64,000 nucleotides of DNA, taken from assembly GCA_019634955.1 (NCBI GenBank), contig JAHCAK010000024.1:1-64000 (forward strand), read 5' to 3'. Below the pieces are notes generated by a model. That model ran no database searches, had not been told where the DNA came from, and saw only the letters and a list, made by a program, of their open reading frames with translations. Within the stretch, counting starts at the first letter, position 1. Every line of letters starts with the position of its first letter. Source of the stretch: Burkholderiales bacterium. GTDB taxonomy: Bacteria > Pseudomonadota > Gammaproteobacteria > Burkholderiales > Usitatibacteraceae. The position numbers and the translations under genes are program-made. This document shows positions 54,608-63,302 of this stretch, in pieces.

Positions 54608-55687
54608 CTAGCCGTGGCGGCGCGCGAAATCCCGCAGGAAGTCGACGAGGGCCTCGACCCCCTCGCGCGGCATGGCGTTGTAGATGGAGGCGCGCATGCC
54701 GCCCACGCTGCGGTGGCCCTTCAACTGCGACAGCCCGCGCGCCTCGGCCTCGGCGAGGAACTTCGCGTCGAGCGAGGCGTCCTTCAGGCGGAACGGCACG
54801 TTCATGCGCGAGCGGTCCTCCCTGGCCACCGGGGTCTCGTAGAAGGCCAGCGAGTCCAGGCAGCCGTACAGGAGTTCGGCCTTGGCGACGTTCTCGCGCT
54901 CCATCGCCGCGAGGCCCCCCTTGTCGAGCAGCCAGCGGAAGGTGAGGCCCGCGAGGTACACGGAGAAGGTCGGCGGCGTGTTGAGCATCGAGTCCGCGTC
55001 GGCCTGCAGCTTGTAGTCCAGGACGTTCGGCGTGCCGGGAAGCGCGTTCCCGATGAGGTCCTCGCGCACGATCACGATCACGAGCCCCGCCGGGCCGATG
55101 TTCTTCTGCGCACCGGCGAAGATGAGGCCGTAGCGCGAGACGTCCACGGGCCGCGACAGGATGTGCGAGGACATGTCGGAGACGAGCGGCACGCCGCCCG
55201 TGTCCGGCGTCCAGTGGTACTCCACCCCGCCGATCGTCTCGTTGGTGCACACGTGCACGTAGGCGGCCTTCGGCGAGAGCTTCCACGCGGACTGCTTCGG
55301 CACGCGGGTGAAGCCGCTGTCCTCCGCCGTCGCGGCGACGTTGGGCCGGCAGTACTTGGCGGCCTCCGCGAAGGCCTTGCGCGTCCACTCGCCGGTGATC
55401 ACGAAGTCGGCCTCGCCGTGCCCGCGCAGCAGGTTCATCGGAACCGCCGCGAACTGCGCGGTGGCCCCGCCCTGCAGGAAGAGGACCTTGTAGTTCCCCG
55501 GGATCCCCATGAGCGAGCGCAGATCCGCCTCCGCCCGCGCGGCGATCTCCACGAAGTCCTTGCCGCGGTGGCTCATCTCCATCACGGACATGCCCTTGCC
55601 GTGCCAGTCGACGAGCTCCGCCCTCGCCTGTTCCAGCACCGATGGCACCAGCATCGCCGGCCCCGACCCGAAATTCCACACGTGCAT
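54608..55687 (-). CDS. serC: Phosphoserine aminotransferase
   Basis: The 359-residue class V aminotransferase has [10 protein letters not shown]-like start ([18 protein letters not shown]), [16 protein letters not shown], the Schiff-base Lys in [12 protein letters not shown], and [16 protein letters not shown]. It converts 3-phosphohydroxypyruvate to phosphoserine; SerC also serves pyridoxal-phosphate synthesis. It starts nine bases after gyrA, so a gyrase subunit leads the amino-acid operon. Confidence 0.96.
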   Translation of the reverse strand: MHVWNFGSGPAMLVPSVLEQARAELVDWHGKGMSVMEMSHRGKDFVEIAARAEADLRSLMGIPGNYKVLFLQGGATAQFAAVPMNLLRGHGEADFVITGEWTRKAFAEAAKYCRPNVAATAEDSGFTRVPKQSAWKLSPKAAYVHVCTNETIGGVEYHWTPDTGGVPLVSDMSSHILSRPVDVSRYGLIFAGAQKNIGPAGLVIVIVREDLIGNALPGTPNVLDYKLQADADSMLNTPPTFSVYLAGLTFRWLLDKGGLAAMERENVAKAELLYGCLDSLAFYETPVAREDRSRMNVPFRLKDASLDAKFLAEAEARGLSQLKGHRSVGGMRASIYNAMPREGVEALVDFLRDFARRHG

Positions 55688-55696
55688 GTCGCCTCC

Positions 55697-58294
55697 CTAG
55701 GCCGCCGGCCCTTCGCCGGCGCCGCCGTGACCGTTGCCGTTGCCGTTCCCGCCCTCTTCGTCGTCCCGGTCCATCACCGTCTGCAGGCCCGAGAGCTTCT
55801 CGCCCTCGCCAAGGTTGATGAGGGTGACGCCCTGCGTGGAGCGGCCCATCTCGCGCACCTCGCGCACGCGCGTGCGGATGAGCACGCCGCCGGAGGTGAT
55901 GAGCATGATCTCGTCGTCGGCGGACACGAGGGTCGCGGCCACGACCTTGCCGTTGCGCGCCGAGGTCTGGATGGCGATCATCCCCAGCGTGCCCCGGCCG
56001 TGGCGCGTGTACTCGCTGATGGGCGTGCGCTTGCCGAAGCCGTTCTCGGTGGCGGTGAGCACGCTCTGCGCCTCGTCCTCGGCAACGAGGAGGGCGATCA
56101 CCTTGCCGCCCTTGGCGAGGTTCATGCCACGCACGCCGCGCGCGCCGCGGCCCATGGGCCGCACGTCGTTCTCGTCGAAGCGAACCGCCTTGCCCTCGTC
56201 GGAGAAGAGCATCACGTCGTGGTGGCCGTCGGTGAGCGCGACGCCGATGAGGCGGTCGCCCTCGTCCAGGTCGACCGCGATGATCCCGGAGGCGCGCGGC
56301 CGGGAGAACTCCGAGAGCGCCGTCTTCTTGACCACGCCCTCCTGCGTCGCGAAGAAGACGTAGCGGTCCTCGACGAACTCGCGCACCGGCAGGATCGCGT
56401 TGATGCGCTCGTCGTCGTCCATCTTCAGCAGGTTCACGATGGGCTTGCCGCGGCTGCCGCGGCTGCCCTGCGGCACCTCGTAGACCTTGATCCAGTAGAC
56501 CTTGCCCTTGTTCGAGAAGCACAGCACGAAGTCGTGCGTGTTGGCGATGAAGAGCTTCTCGATGAAGTCGTCTTCCTTGGTGGTGGTGGCCTGCTTGCCG
56601 CGCCCGCCGCGCTTCTGGGCGCGGTACTCGTCGAGCTTCTGGCTCTTGATGTAGCCGGCATGCGAGAGCGTGACCACCACGTCCTCGGGGGCGATCAGGT
56701 CCTCCATCGACATCTCGATGCCGTTCACCACGATCTCGCTGCGTCGCGCGTCCCCGAACTCGCGCTTGATCTCGAGCAGCTCGTCGGAAATGATGCGCGT
56801 CACGCGCTCGGGCTTCGCGAGGATGTCCAGCAGGTCCTCGATGGCGGCGATCACCTCGCGGTACTCGGAGAGGATCTTGTCCTGCTCGAGGCCCGTCAGG
56901 CGCTGCAGCTGCATCTCGAGGATGCGCTGCGCCTGCACGTCCGAGAGGCGGTAACCCTGCGCGGAAAGCCCGAAGTCGCGCGGCAGGTTCTCGGGGCGGA
57001 ACTGGTCGGACATCGCGCGCGCGAGCATCTGCTCCACCAGCGGCGAGCGCCAGGTGCGCGCCATGAGCTCGCCCTTGGCCACCGCGGGCGTCGCCGCCGC
57101 CTTGATGATGGCGATCACCTCGTCCACGTTGGAGAGCGCGACCGCCAGGCCCTCCAGCACGTGGCCGCGCTCGCGGGCCTTGCGCAGGTCGAAGACGGTG
57201 CGGCGCGTGACCACCTCGCGGCGGTGGCGCAGGAACACCTCGAGGAACTGCTTGAGGTTCAGCACCCGCGGCTGGCCGTCCACGAGGGCGACCATGTTCA
57301 TGCCGAACGTCTCCTGCATCTGCGTGAGCTTGTACAGGTTGTTCAGCACGATCTCGGCGACCTCGCCGCGCTTCAGCTCGATCACCAGGCGCATGCCGCC
57401 CTTGTCGCTCTCGTTCCGGAGGTCGGCGATGCCCTCGACCTTCTTCTCGTGCACGAGCTCGCTGATGCGCTTGAGGAGCTGGTCGCCGCCGACCTGGTAG
57501 GGCAGCTCGTCGACGACGATGGCCTGCTTGCCGGCCCTTTCCATGTCCTCGACGTGGGCGCGCGCGCGCATCACCACCCGGCCGCGGCCGGTGCGGTATC
57601 CCTCCTTCACGTCGGCCGTGCCGTAGATGATGCCGCGCGTGGGGAAGTCGGGCGCGGGGACGATCGCGATGAGATCCTCGATGTCGATGTCGGGGTTGCC
57701 GAGCACGGCGATGCAGGCGTCGACCACCTCGCCCAGGTTGTGGGGCGGGATGTTGGTGGCCATCCCCACGGCGATGCCCGAGGAGCCGTTCACCAGCAGG
57801 TTCGGGAATCGGGCCGGCAGGATGAGGGGCTCCTCCTCGCTGCCGTCGTAGTTGGGCCCGAAGTCGACCGTCTCCTTCTCGAGGTCGGCCAGCATCTCGT
57901 GGGCGACCTTGGCCATGCGGATCTCGGTGTAGCGCATGGCGGCGGCGCTGTCGCCGTCCACCGAGCCGAAGTTGCCCTGCCCGTCGATGAGGGGGTAGCG
58001 CAGGCTGAAGTCCTGCGCCATGCGCACGATCGTGTCGTAGACGGCCGTGTCGCCGTGGGGGTGGTACTTGCCGATCACGTCGCCGACGATGCGCGCCGAC
58101 TTCTTGTAGGCCTTGTTCCAGTCGTTGGAGAGCTCGTGCATCGCGAAGAGGACGCGGCGGTGCACGGGCTTGAGGCCGTCCCGGGCGTCCGGGAGCGCGC
58201 GCCCCACGATCACGCTCATCGCGTAGTCGAGGTACGAGCGGCGCATCTCCTGCTCGAGGCTGATCGGGTGGGTTTCCTTGGCGAACGGTTCCAT
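55697..58294 (-). CDS. gyrA: DNA gyrase subunit A
   Basis: The 865-residue protein has a winged-helix/tower breakage-reunion domain with the catalytic Tyr in AAMRYTE (about residue 122) and a C-terminal beta-pinwheel containing the GyrA box QRGGRGK-like QKRGGRGKQ (about residue 560). The quinolone-determining region reads [13 protein letters not shown]: Thr at the E. coli Ser83 position, as in naturally susceptible species, and Asp at position 87. The C-terminus ends in a low-complexity Gly/Asn stretch encoded by a GCCGTT microsatellite. It is the first gene of the serC-serA-pheA-hisC-tyrA-aroA operon. Confidence 0.97.
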   Translation of the reverse strand: MEPFAKETHPISLEQEMRRSYLDYAMSVIVGRALPDARDGLKPVHRRVLFAMHELSNDWNKAYKKSARIVGDVIGKYHPHGDTAVYDTIVRMAQDFSLRYPLIDGQGNFGSVDGDSAAAMRYTEIRMAKVAHEMLADLEKETVDFGPNYDGSEEEPLILPARFPNLLVNGSSGIAVGMATNIPPHNLGEVVDACIAVLGNPDIDIEDLIAIVPAPDFPTRGIIYGTADVKEGYRTGRGRVVMRARAHVEDMERAGKQAIVVDELPYQVGGDQLLKRISELVHEKKVEGIADLRNESDKGGMRLVIELKRGEVAEIVLNNLYKLTQMQETFGMNMVALVDGQPRVLNLKQFLEVFLRHRREVVTRRTVFDLRKARERGHVLEGLAVALSNVDEVIAIIKAAATPAVAKGELMARTWRSPLVEQMLARAMSDQFRPENLPRDFGLSAQGYRLSDVQAQRILEMQLQRLTGLEQDKILSEYREVIAAIEDLLDILAKPERVTRIISDELLEIKREFGDARRSEIVVNGIEMSMEDLIAPEDVVVTLSHAGYIKSQKLDEYRAQKRGGRGKQATTTKEDDFIEKLFIANTHDFVLCFSNKGKVYWIKVYEVPQGSRGSRGKPIVNLLKMDDDERINAILPVREFVEDRYVFFATQEGVVKKTALSEFSRPRASGIIAVDLDEGDRLIGVALTDGHHDVMLFSDEGKAVRFDENDVRPMGRGARGVRGMNLAKGGKVIALLVAEDEAQSVLTATENGFGKRTPISEYTRHGRGTLGMIAIQTSARNGKVVAATLVSADDEIMLITSGGVLIRTRVREVREMGRSTQGVTLINLGEGEKLSGLQTVMDRDDEEGGNGNGNGHGGAGEGPAA

Positions 58295-58602
58295 GGGCAG
58301 GGTCGGGGCAGCGTGCCGGCCGCAATGCCCCGAGGGCTAGCGACTAACCGCTTGTTTTAATGGAGTATTTGCCGGTCGGCGAAAGTGAAATCCTAGCACA
58401 CTCGGCGGGCTCGCCGCCACCGGCCGCGCGGCGGCGGCGAGTGTGGCGGAAACGCAACCCCGCGGCCCCGTTGTTGCGCGGATCGGACGCTCGGTTGCCG
58501 ACCCGAGGGGCCGTTGTGTATCATCGGCTTAGTCGTTTCAGGCGCGAGCCTTGAAGAATCGCCCGGCCTCCAAAATCACCAAAACTCTTGGGAGTTCCTA
58601 AC
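58295..58602. promoter_or_regulatory. Divergent gyrA/ompA intergenic region
   Basis: This 308-bp gap holds no convincing gene. Next to gyrA there is an AT-rich patch (58350-58372) where the gyrA promoter is likely. The middle is a GC-rich stretch with short self-complementary segments (58410-58445). On the ompA side a candidate promoter lies at 58495-58524. A frame of 64 codons (58360-58554) has no ribosome-binding site and a composition like antisense noise. Confidence 0.5.
58495..58524 (+). promoter_or_regulatory. Candidate sigma-70 promoter of the ompA-like gene
   Basis: TTGCCG (58495-58500) and TATCAT (58519-58524) are separated by 18 bp. Transcription would start near 58531, leaving a leader of about 70 bases before the ATG at 58603. 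Confidence 0.5.
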
Positions 58603-59241
58603 ATGAAGATTTCGAAGCTGCTGACCGGCTCGATCGCCGCGATGGCCCTGGCCTCCGGCCCGGCGCTGGCCCAAACCGTCAACGTCCTGACCGACGCCCA
58701 GGGCGTTCCCGTCCGCGACGCGCAAGGCCAGTGCGTGCTGACCTCCGGCATCCCGCACCCCGACTGCCAGCCCAAGAAGGACGCCCCGGCTCCGAAGCCT
58801 TCCGCCCCGGCCACCCCGACCGCGCCCGCCGCCCCGGCGACGCCCGCCACCCCGGCCGCCGCCGCGAAGCCCGCCCCGGCCTCCGTGCGCCAGGCCGTCG
58901 TGATCCAGGCCGACGCGCTCTTCGACTTCGACAAGTCCGTCGTCCGCGCCGATGGCAAGAAGAACATCGATGACGCGCTCGCCAAGCTCGCCGGCGTCGA
59001 CGTCGAGATGGTCATCGCCACCGGCCACACCGACTCCGTTGGCACCGATGCCTACAACCAGAAGCTCTCCGAGCGCCGCGCCGCGGCCGTGAAGGAGTAC
59101 CTGGTCTCCAAGGGCATCCCGGCCTCGAAGATCACCACCCTCGGCAAGGGCGAGTCGCAGCCCGTGGCGACCAACAAGACGAAGGAAGGCCGCCAGAAGA
59201 ACCGCCGCGTGGACATCGAGTTCAAGGGCGTCAAGAAGTAA
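58603..59241 (+). CDS. OmpA-family peptidoglycan-binding protein
   Basis: The 212-residue exported protein has a signal peptide in residues 1-23 (ending ALA-Q), a short cysteine-containing N-terminal segment (QCVLTSGIPHPDCQPKK), an Ala/Pro-rich linker (about 55-95) and a C-terminal OmpA domain (about 100-212). The domain has the peptidoglycan-binding motif TGHTDSVGTDAYNQKLSERRA and the final NRRVDIEF. It has no beta-barrel, so it is a periplasmic or lipid-side OmpA-like protein, not a porin. GGGAG precedes the ATG. A strong terminator follows. Confidence 0.92.
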   Translation: MKISKLLTGSIAAMALASGPALAQTVNVLTDAQGVPVRDAQGQCVLTSGIPHPDCQPKKDAPAPKPSAPATPTAPAAPATPATPAAAAKPAPASVRQAVVIQADALFDFDKSVVRADGKKNIDDALAKLAGVDVEMVIATGHTDSVGTDAYNQKLSERRAAAVKEYLVSKGIPASKITTLGKGESQPVATNKTKEGRQKNRRVDIEFKGVKK

Positions 59242-59263
59242 GCCCCCGACGACCGGCAGAAAA

Positions 59264-59285
59264 CCCCGCCTCGGCGGGGTTTTTT
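59264..59285 (+). terminator. Rho-independent terminator after the ompA-like gene
   Basis: CCCCGCC and GGCGGGG form a 7-bp GC stem around TC, followed by six T residues. It lies 22 bp after the stop codon and 20 bp before the next start. Confidence 0.92.
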
Positions 59286-59305
59286 GTTCCTGCCCCGACC
59301 GCGCC

Positions 59306-60625
59306 ATGAAGGAAGCCGACACCCTCATCCACGCCGCGTGGGTCGCCCCGGTGGAACCCGCCGGGGTCCTCCTCGAGCGTCACAGCGTGGCCGTACGCGA
59401 CGGCCGCATCGCGGCGCTGCTGCCCTCGGACGATGTGCCGGGCGCGTGGATCGCGCGGGAGGAAGTGCGCCTCGACCGCCACCTGCTCATCCCCGGGCTC
59501 GTGAACCTGCATGGGCACGCGGCGATGGCGATGCTGCGCGGCATCGCCGACGACCTGCCGCTCATGGCCTGGCTCAAGGACCACGTGTGGCCCGCCGAGG
59601 CGCGGCACGTCGGCGACGAGTTCGTGCACGACGGGAGCCTCCTCGCGGCGGCGGAAATGCTGCGCGGCGGCATCACCTGCTTCAACGACATGTACTTTTT
59701 CCCGGAGGCCACGGCTCGCGCCGCGCTGCGGGCCGGCATCCGCGCGGCGCTGGGCATGATCGCGGTCGAGTTCCCGAGCGCCTGGGCGCCGGACGCGGCC
59801 GGGTACCTGCACAAGGGCCTCGCCATGCGCGATGCCTACCGCGGCGAGGAACTGCTCTCCTTCTGCCTCGCCCCGCACGCGCCGTACACCGTGGCCGACG
59901 CGACGCTCTCGCGCATCGCCACGCTCGCGGAGGAGATCGACGCGCCCGTCCACATCCACGTGCACGAGACCGCCGACGAGATCGCGCAGGGCCTCGCGGC
60001 GCACGGCACGCGGCCGCTGGAACGCCTGCGCCGCCTCGGCATCGTCGGGCCCCGGCTCATCGCCGTGCACGCGGTCCACCTCGAGGAGGCGGAGATCGAG
60101 CTCCTCGCCCGCGAGGGCGCGAGCGTCGCGCACTGCCCCTCCTCCAACCTGAAGCTCGCGAGCGGCATCGCCCCCGTGGCCGCCTGCCTCGCCCGCGGCG
60201 TGAACGTGGGCCTGGGCACCGACGGCGCCGCGAGCAACAACCGCCTGGACATCCTGGGCGAGATGCGGACGGCGGCGCTGCTCGCCAAGGGCGCGAGCGG
60301 GGATGCCCGAGCCGTGGGCGCGCACGAGGCCCTGCGCCTGGCCACGCTCGACGGCGCGCGCGCTCTCGGGCTCGAGTCGCGCATCGGCTCGATCGAGCCG
60401 GGCAAGTCCGCCGACCTCGCCGCCGTGGAACTTTCCTCGCCCGAGACCCTCCCTTGTTTCGATCCCGTCTCGGATCTCGTCTACGCCGCCGGCCGCGAGC
60501 ACGTCACCCACGTGTGGGTGGCGGGTGAAGCGCGGCTCGCCGGCCGGCGCCTGGCCGGCGTGGACGAGGACGAGTTGCGGGCCAAGGCCGCCTGGTGGCG
60601 GCAACGCATCCGGAACCCCTCATGA
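59306..60625 (+). CDS. mtaD: 5-methylthioadenosine / S-adenosylhomocysteine deaminase (TRZ/ATZ family)
   Basis: The 439-residue amidohydrolase has the metal-binding GLVNLHGHAAM motif, the HIHVHETADE histidines, the AVHAVHL segment and the final GTDGAASNN aspartate. Members of this branch deaminate methylthioadenosine, adenosylhomocysteine or related nucleosides. Placement just before ubiG is recurrent in betaproteobacteria and makes sense because UbiG produces adenosylhomocysteine. Its stop overlaps the ubiG ATG. Confidence 0.88.
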   Translation: MKEADTLIHAAWVAPVEPAGVLLERHSVAVRDGRIAALLPSDDVPGAWIAREEVRLDRHLLIPGLVNLHGHAAMAMLRGIADDLPLMAWLKDHVWPAEARHVGDEFVHDGSLLAAAEMLRGGITCFNDMYFFPEATARAALRAGIRAALGMIAVEFPSAWAPDAAGYLHKGLAMRDAYRGEELLSFCLAPHAPYTVADATLSRIATLAEEIDAPVHIHVHETADEIAQGLAAHGTRPLERLRRLGIVGPRLIAVHAVHLEEAEIELLAREGASVAHCPSSNLKLASGIAPVAACLARGVNVGLGTDGAASNNRLDILGEMRTAALLAKGASGDARAVGAHEALRLATLDGARALGLESRIGSIEPGKSADLAAVELSSPETLPCFDPVSDLVYAAGREHVTHVWVAGEARLAGRRLAGVDEDELRAKAAWWRQRIRNPS

Positions 60626-61350
60626 GCACCGACACGCAGGAACGCACGGCCGCCAACGTCGACGCCGCCGAGCTCGCCAAGTTCGGCGCGCTGGCGCACC
60701 AGTGGTGGGACCCCGAAAGCGAGATGTTCGGACCCCTGCACCGCATGAACCCCCTGCGGCTTGCGCACATCGAGCGGCTGGCGGGGGGGCTGGCCGGCAA
60801 GCGCGCCATCGACGTGGGCTGCGGCGGCGGCATCCTCGCCGAGGCGCTGGCCGCGCGCGGCGCGCAGGTCACCGGCATCGACCTCGCGGAGAAGTCGCTC
60901 AAGGTGGCGATGCTGCACCGCCTGGAGAGCGGCGCGGCCGTGGACTACCGCCTCGTCGCCGCCGAGGACGCCGCGGCCGCCGAGCCCGGCGCCTACGACC
61001 TCGTGACCTGCCTGGAGATGCTCGAGCACGTGCCGGACCCGGCGAGCACCGTGCGCGCCTGCGCGGGGCTGCTCAAGCCCGGCGGGCTCGCCGTCTTCTC
61101 GACCATCAACCGCAACCCGAAGTCCTTCCTCCTCGCCATCGTCGGCGCGGAGTACGTGCTGCGGCTGCTGCCGCGCGGCACCCACGAGTACGCGAAGTTC
61201 GTGACGCCCTCGGAGCTCGCCGCGCACTGCCGCGCCGCCGGGCTCGCGCCTTGCGACATCACCGGGCTCGCCTACAACCCGCTCACCAAGGCCTTCACCC
61301 TCGGCGGCGACGCGGGCGTGAACTACTTCCTCGCGGCGCGGAAGGGCTGA
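60622..61350 (+). CDS. ubiG: Ubiquinone biosynthesis O-methyltransferase
   Basis: This 242-residue class I methyltransferase has NVDAAELAKFGALAHQWWDPESEM at the N-terminus and motif I AIDVGCGGGILAEALA, then the MLEHVPDP post-II motif and SFLLAIVGAEYVLRLLPRGTH membrane-associating region typical of UbiG. It methylates both hydroxyl groups in ubiquinone synthesis. The ATG overlaps the mtaD stop (ATGA). The gph gene follows after four bases. Confidence 0.95.
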   Translation: MSTDTQERTAANVDAAELAKFGALAHQWWDPESEMFGPLHRMNPLRLAHIERLAGGLAGKRAIDVGCGGGILAEALAARGAQVTGIDLAEKSLKVAMLHRLESGAAVDYRLVAAEDAAAAEPGAYDLVTCLEMLEHVPDPASTVRACAGLLKPGGLAVFSTINRNPKSFLLAIVGAEYVLRLLPRGTHEYAKFVTPSELAAHCRAAGLAPCDITGLAYNPLTKAFTLGGDAGVNYFLAARKG

Positions 61351-61354
61351 GCCC

Positions 61355-62026
61355 GTGGCGACCGCGCTCCGCGCCGTCCTCTTCGACCTCGACGGCACGC
61401 TCGCCGACACGGCGCCGGACATGGCGCGCACCGTGAACGCCATGCGCGCGGCGCGGAGCCTGCCCCCGGTGCCGCTCGCGGCCGTGCGGCCATTCGTCTC
61501 GCGCGGGGCGCGCGGCATGATCGGCGCGGCCTTCGGGGTCACTCCCGAGCACGGCGAGTTCGCGGCGATGCGCGAGGAGTTCCTCGCCATCTACGCCGAG
61601 AACCTGTGCGTGGACACGCGGCTCTTCCCGGAGATGGACGAGCTGCTGGACCTCCTCGACGACCGCGGGCTCGCCTGGGGCGTCGTCACCAACAAGTTCG
61701 AGCGCCTCGCGCGCTCCGTGATCGACGGGCTCGGCATCGGCGCGCGCACCGCCGTCCTCGTGGGCGGCGACACCTGCGAGCGGGCCAAGCCCTTCCCCGA
61801 CCCGCTGCTGCACGCGGCCTCCGTGCTCTCGCTCGCGCCCTCGGCCGTGCTCTACGTGGGCGACGACGAGCGCGACGTGCAGGCGGCGCGGGCGGCCGGC
61901 ATGCCCGTGCTCGCCGCCGGCTACGGCTACCTCGGCAACGGGCCGGCGCCCTCGCGCTGGGGGGCCGACGCGGTGGTGGACTCCCCGGCAGGCATCGCGC
62001 GCTGGGCCGGGCTATCGGGCGGTTGA
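61355..62026 (+). CDS. gph: Phosphoglycolate phosphatase (HAD family)
   Basis: The 223-residue HAD hydrolase has motif I VLFDLDGTLADTAPDM with both catalytic Asp residues, motif II VVTNK, and motif III/IV YVGDDERDVQAARAAG. It hydrolyses 2-phosphoglycolate; related enzymes in the same position with ubiG are widespread in betaproteobacteria. It starts with GTG. No terminator is visible before the tmRNA promoter region. Confidence 0.9.
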   Translation: MATALRAVLFDLDGTLADTAPDMARTVNAMRAARSLPPVPLAAVRPFVSRGARGMIGAAFGVTPEHGEFAAMREEFLAIYAENLCVDTRLFPEMDELLDLLDDRGLAWGVVTNKFERLARSVIDGLGIGARTAVLVGGDTCERAKPFPDPLLHAASVLSLAPSAVLYVGDDERDVQAARAAGMPVLAAGYGYLGNGPAPSRWGADAVVDSPAGIARWAGLSGG

Positions 62027-62062
62027 ACTTTCCGCCGCGCGGCCCCATCTCACGAGGGCGCG

Positions 62063-62068
62063 TAGAAT
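62063..62068 (+). promoter_or_regulatory. Candidate -10 of ssrA
   Basis: TAGAAT ends 24 bp before the predicted mature 5' end of the tmRNA. No acceptable -35 is found 16-18 bp upstream (TTGAAC at 62023-62028 is too far). The precursor leader would then be about 18 nt. Confidence 0.4.
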
Positions 62069-62092
62069 GACGCGTGCAACACCCCGGTTTCC

Positions 62093-62457
62093 GGGGGCGA
62101 CCTGGTTTCGACAGGTGCAGTGAAGCAGGCAGGGCATGCCGAGCGCCAACGCCTCGTAAAACCGCTGGAATCGCAAACTTAACTGCGAACGACGAAACGT
62201 ACGCCCTGGCCGCTTAATACCGGCCAGCTCCGCACCCGTTTTTCACTGGGTGGGGCCAGAACACCGGCAGCGGAGTCATAAACAGTGAATCGGAACCCGC
62301 CGGGCCGCTTGGCGGGGACCTAAATCCAAGGCGGCTGGCGGCAGAGCCCGGGAGCCGGTTCCTGGGTGAGCCGCGAGAGCTGAACAACCGGCTACGCATG
62401 TAGAACTGTTTGTGGAATGGCATCTGGACGCGGGTTCGATTCCCGCCGCCTCCACCA
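62093..62457 (+). ncRNA. ssrA: Transfer-messenger RNA
   Basis: This 365-nt tmRNA starts GGGGGCGACCTGGTTTCGAC and ends in the tRNA-like TTCGATTCCCGCCGCCTCCACCA. The first seven bases pair with the last seven before the ACCA end (one G-U). The reading frame begins at GCG (62185) and ends TAA (62215-62217), encoding the tag ANDETYALAA, of the form seen in betaproteobacteria such as Neisseria. It rescues stalled ribosomes with SmpB, which is not encoded here. The 3' end is a common integration site for mobile elements, and foreign-looking sequence begins right after its terminator. Confidence 0.97.
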
Positions 62458-62466
62458 GTACCCCTA

Positions 62467-62496
62467 ATCCCAACCCTTATCGGTTGGGATTTTTTT
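62467..62496 (+). terminator. Rho-independent terminator of ssrA
   Basis: ATCCCAACC and GGTTGGGAT form a 9-bp stem around CTTATC, followed by a run of seven T. The loop and left arm also supply the stop codon (TAA, minus strand, 62479-62477) of the truncated gene on the other strand. Confidence 0.93.
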
Positions 62497-62914
62497 GCCT
62501 GTTGCGCCAATGAAATTCACCTTGCGCTGGTGTGACCTGCCTGGGGATCGTCGCGCCCTCGGGGCGGCGCAGCATCCGCAGGACTTCCGCCTGCTTGCTG
62601 TGCTCGCGGGTGCGTGGTGTGCGCGGCGCTGCGTTCGCCGCGAAGCTCGCCTCGGCGCTGGCGACGGCGGCTTCCATCGCCGGGTCTGCCGCATCCGGCG
62701 CGCCGTCGTCGCCCAGCGCCGCCCTGCCCGCGTCGGTCACCGTCCACTGCTTGCGCACCGGCTTCGCCAGCCCGCGCTTGGCGAGGCCGGCGAGCACCTT
62801 GAGGCGGGCGCCGCCGTTGATGGTCGGCGGGAACCAGTCGATCCGGCCTTCGGCGCGGCGCACGGCCTGTTCGAGGATGGCGCGCTGCGCCGGGGTCAAC
62901 GAGACTGCGGTCAA
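62477..62914 (-). pseudogene. C-terminally truncated DUF3489-type protein
   Basis: The 145-codon remnant has LTPAQRAILEQAVRR at the start, a winged-helix-like middle (LKVLAGLAKRGLAKPV, WTVTDAGRAALG) and the opening of the DUF3489 core, SKQAEVLRMLRRPEGATI. In full-length relatives the core goes on for roughly 40 more residues. Here it breaks off at about 62547 and continues into 23 unrelated codons, ending inside the ssrA terminator. The start is probably TTG at 62914, with AGGGAG six bases upstream. Such proteins occur with mobile elements. It is probably non-functional. Confidence 0.65.
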
Positions 62915-63006
62915 GGGATGCTCCCTGGGGATGGTGATTGGGAGCCCGATGAACGCGCTGTTCGAGGGCGAAGCCAAGCTTCCAATGGCCGCCGCCGGCG
63001 CCACCT

Positions 63007-63039
63007 GATAAACTCGGTCCACTACGATTCACTACGACT
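63007..63039 (+). promoter_or_regulatory. Candidate promoter and direct-repeat operator of the HTH-hsdM unit
   Basis: GATAAA (63007-63012) could be a -10, followed at the expected start of transcription by two adjacent 10-bp copies, CACTACGATT (63020-63029) and CACTACGACT (63030-63039). The repeat lies 36 bp before the ATG of the small DNA-binding protein gene, so it may be its binding site. No convincing -35 was found. Confidence 0.4.
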
Positions 63040-63074
63040 TTATGCCGCTGGCTTACTCGCTGATGGAGCACGTG

Positions 63075-63302
63075 ATGGCCGAACCCTGGGTGTCCGTGGA
63101 ACAGATCGCCGAGCATCTCGGCGTCACCCGCGATTCCATCTACCGCTGGATCGACCGCAAGGGCCTGCCCGCCCATCGCGTCGGGCGGCTGTGGAAGTTC
63201 AAGGCCTCCGAGGTGGATGACTGGGTGCGCGCCGGTGGCGCGAATGACGCCGAGCAGCAAACGGCGGCGCCGGGCGTGCCGCCCACGAGATCCGACGCAT
63301 GA
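63075..63302 (+). CDS. Excisionase-type helix-turn-helix DNA-binding protein
   Basis: The 75-residue protein consists of one MerR/excisionase-like winged HTH (WVSVEQIAEHLGVTRDSIYRWIDRKGLPAHRVGRLWKFKASEVDDWVR, in consecutive parts) and a short disordered tail. The ATG at 63075 has GGAG six bases upstream and yields the usual family start. Its stop overlaps the hsdM ATG (ATGA), so it should be co-translated with the methyltransferase. It may be a transcriptional controller of the restriction-modification operon; true excisionase activity is less likely without an integrase. Confidence 0.82.
   Translation: MAEPWVSVEQIAEHLGVTRDSIYRWIDRKGLPAHRVGRLWKFKASEVDDWVRAGGANDAEQQTAAPGVPPTRSDA

Noticed and set aside
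57992-58070. Quinolone-resistance substitution in gyrA (Thr at the Ser83 position)
   Set aside because: Thr is the natural residue in many susceptible species, and Asp87 is unchanged; no evidence of acquired resistance.
58360-58554. 64-codon reading frame in the gyrA/ompA gap
   Set aside because: No ribosome-binding site, no recognisable sequence pattern, and composition typical of chance frames in GC-rich DNA.
62041-62460. Duplicate ssrA 3' end (attL/attR pair)
   Set aside because: Only one copy of the CCTCCACCA end is inside the window; the far end of the island lies beyond 64000, so integration in ssrA is not proved.
63075-63302. True phage or plasmid excisionase
   Set aside because: No integrase is nearby, and the 4-bp overlap with hsdM favours a role in the restriction-modification operon.
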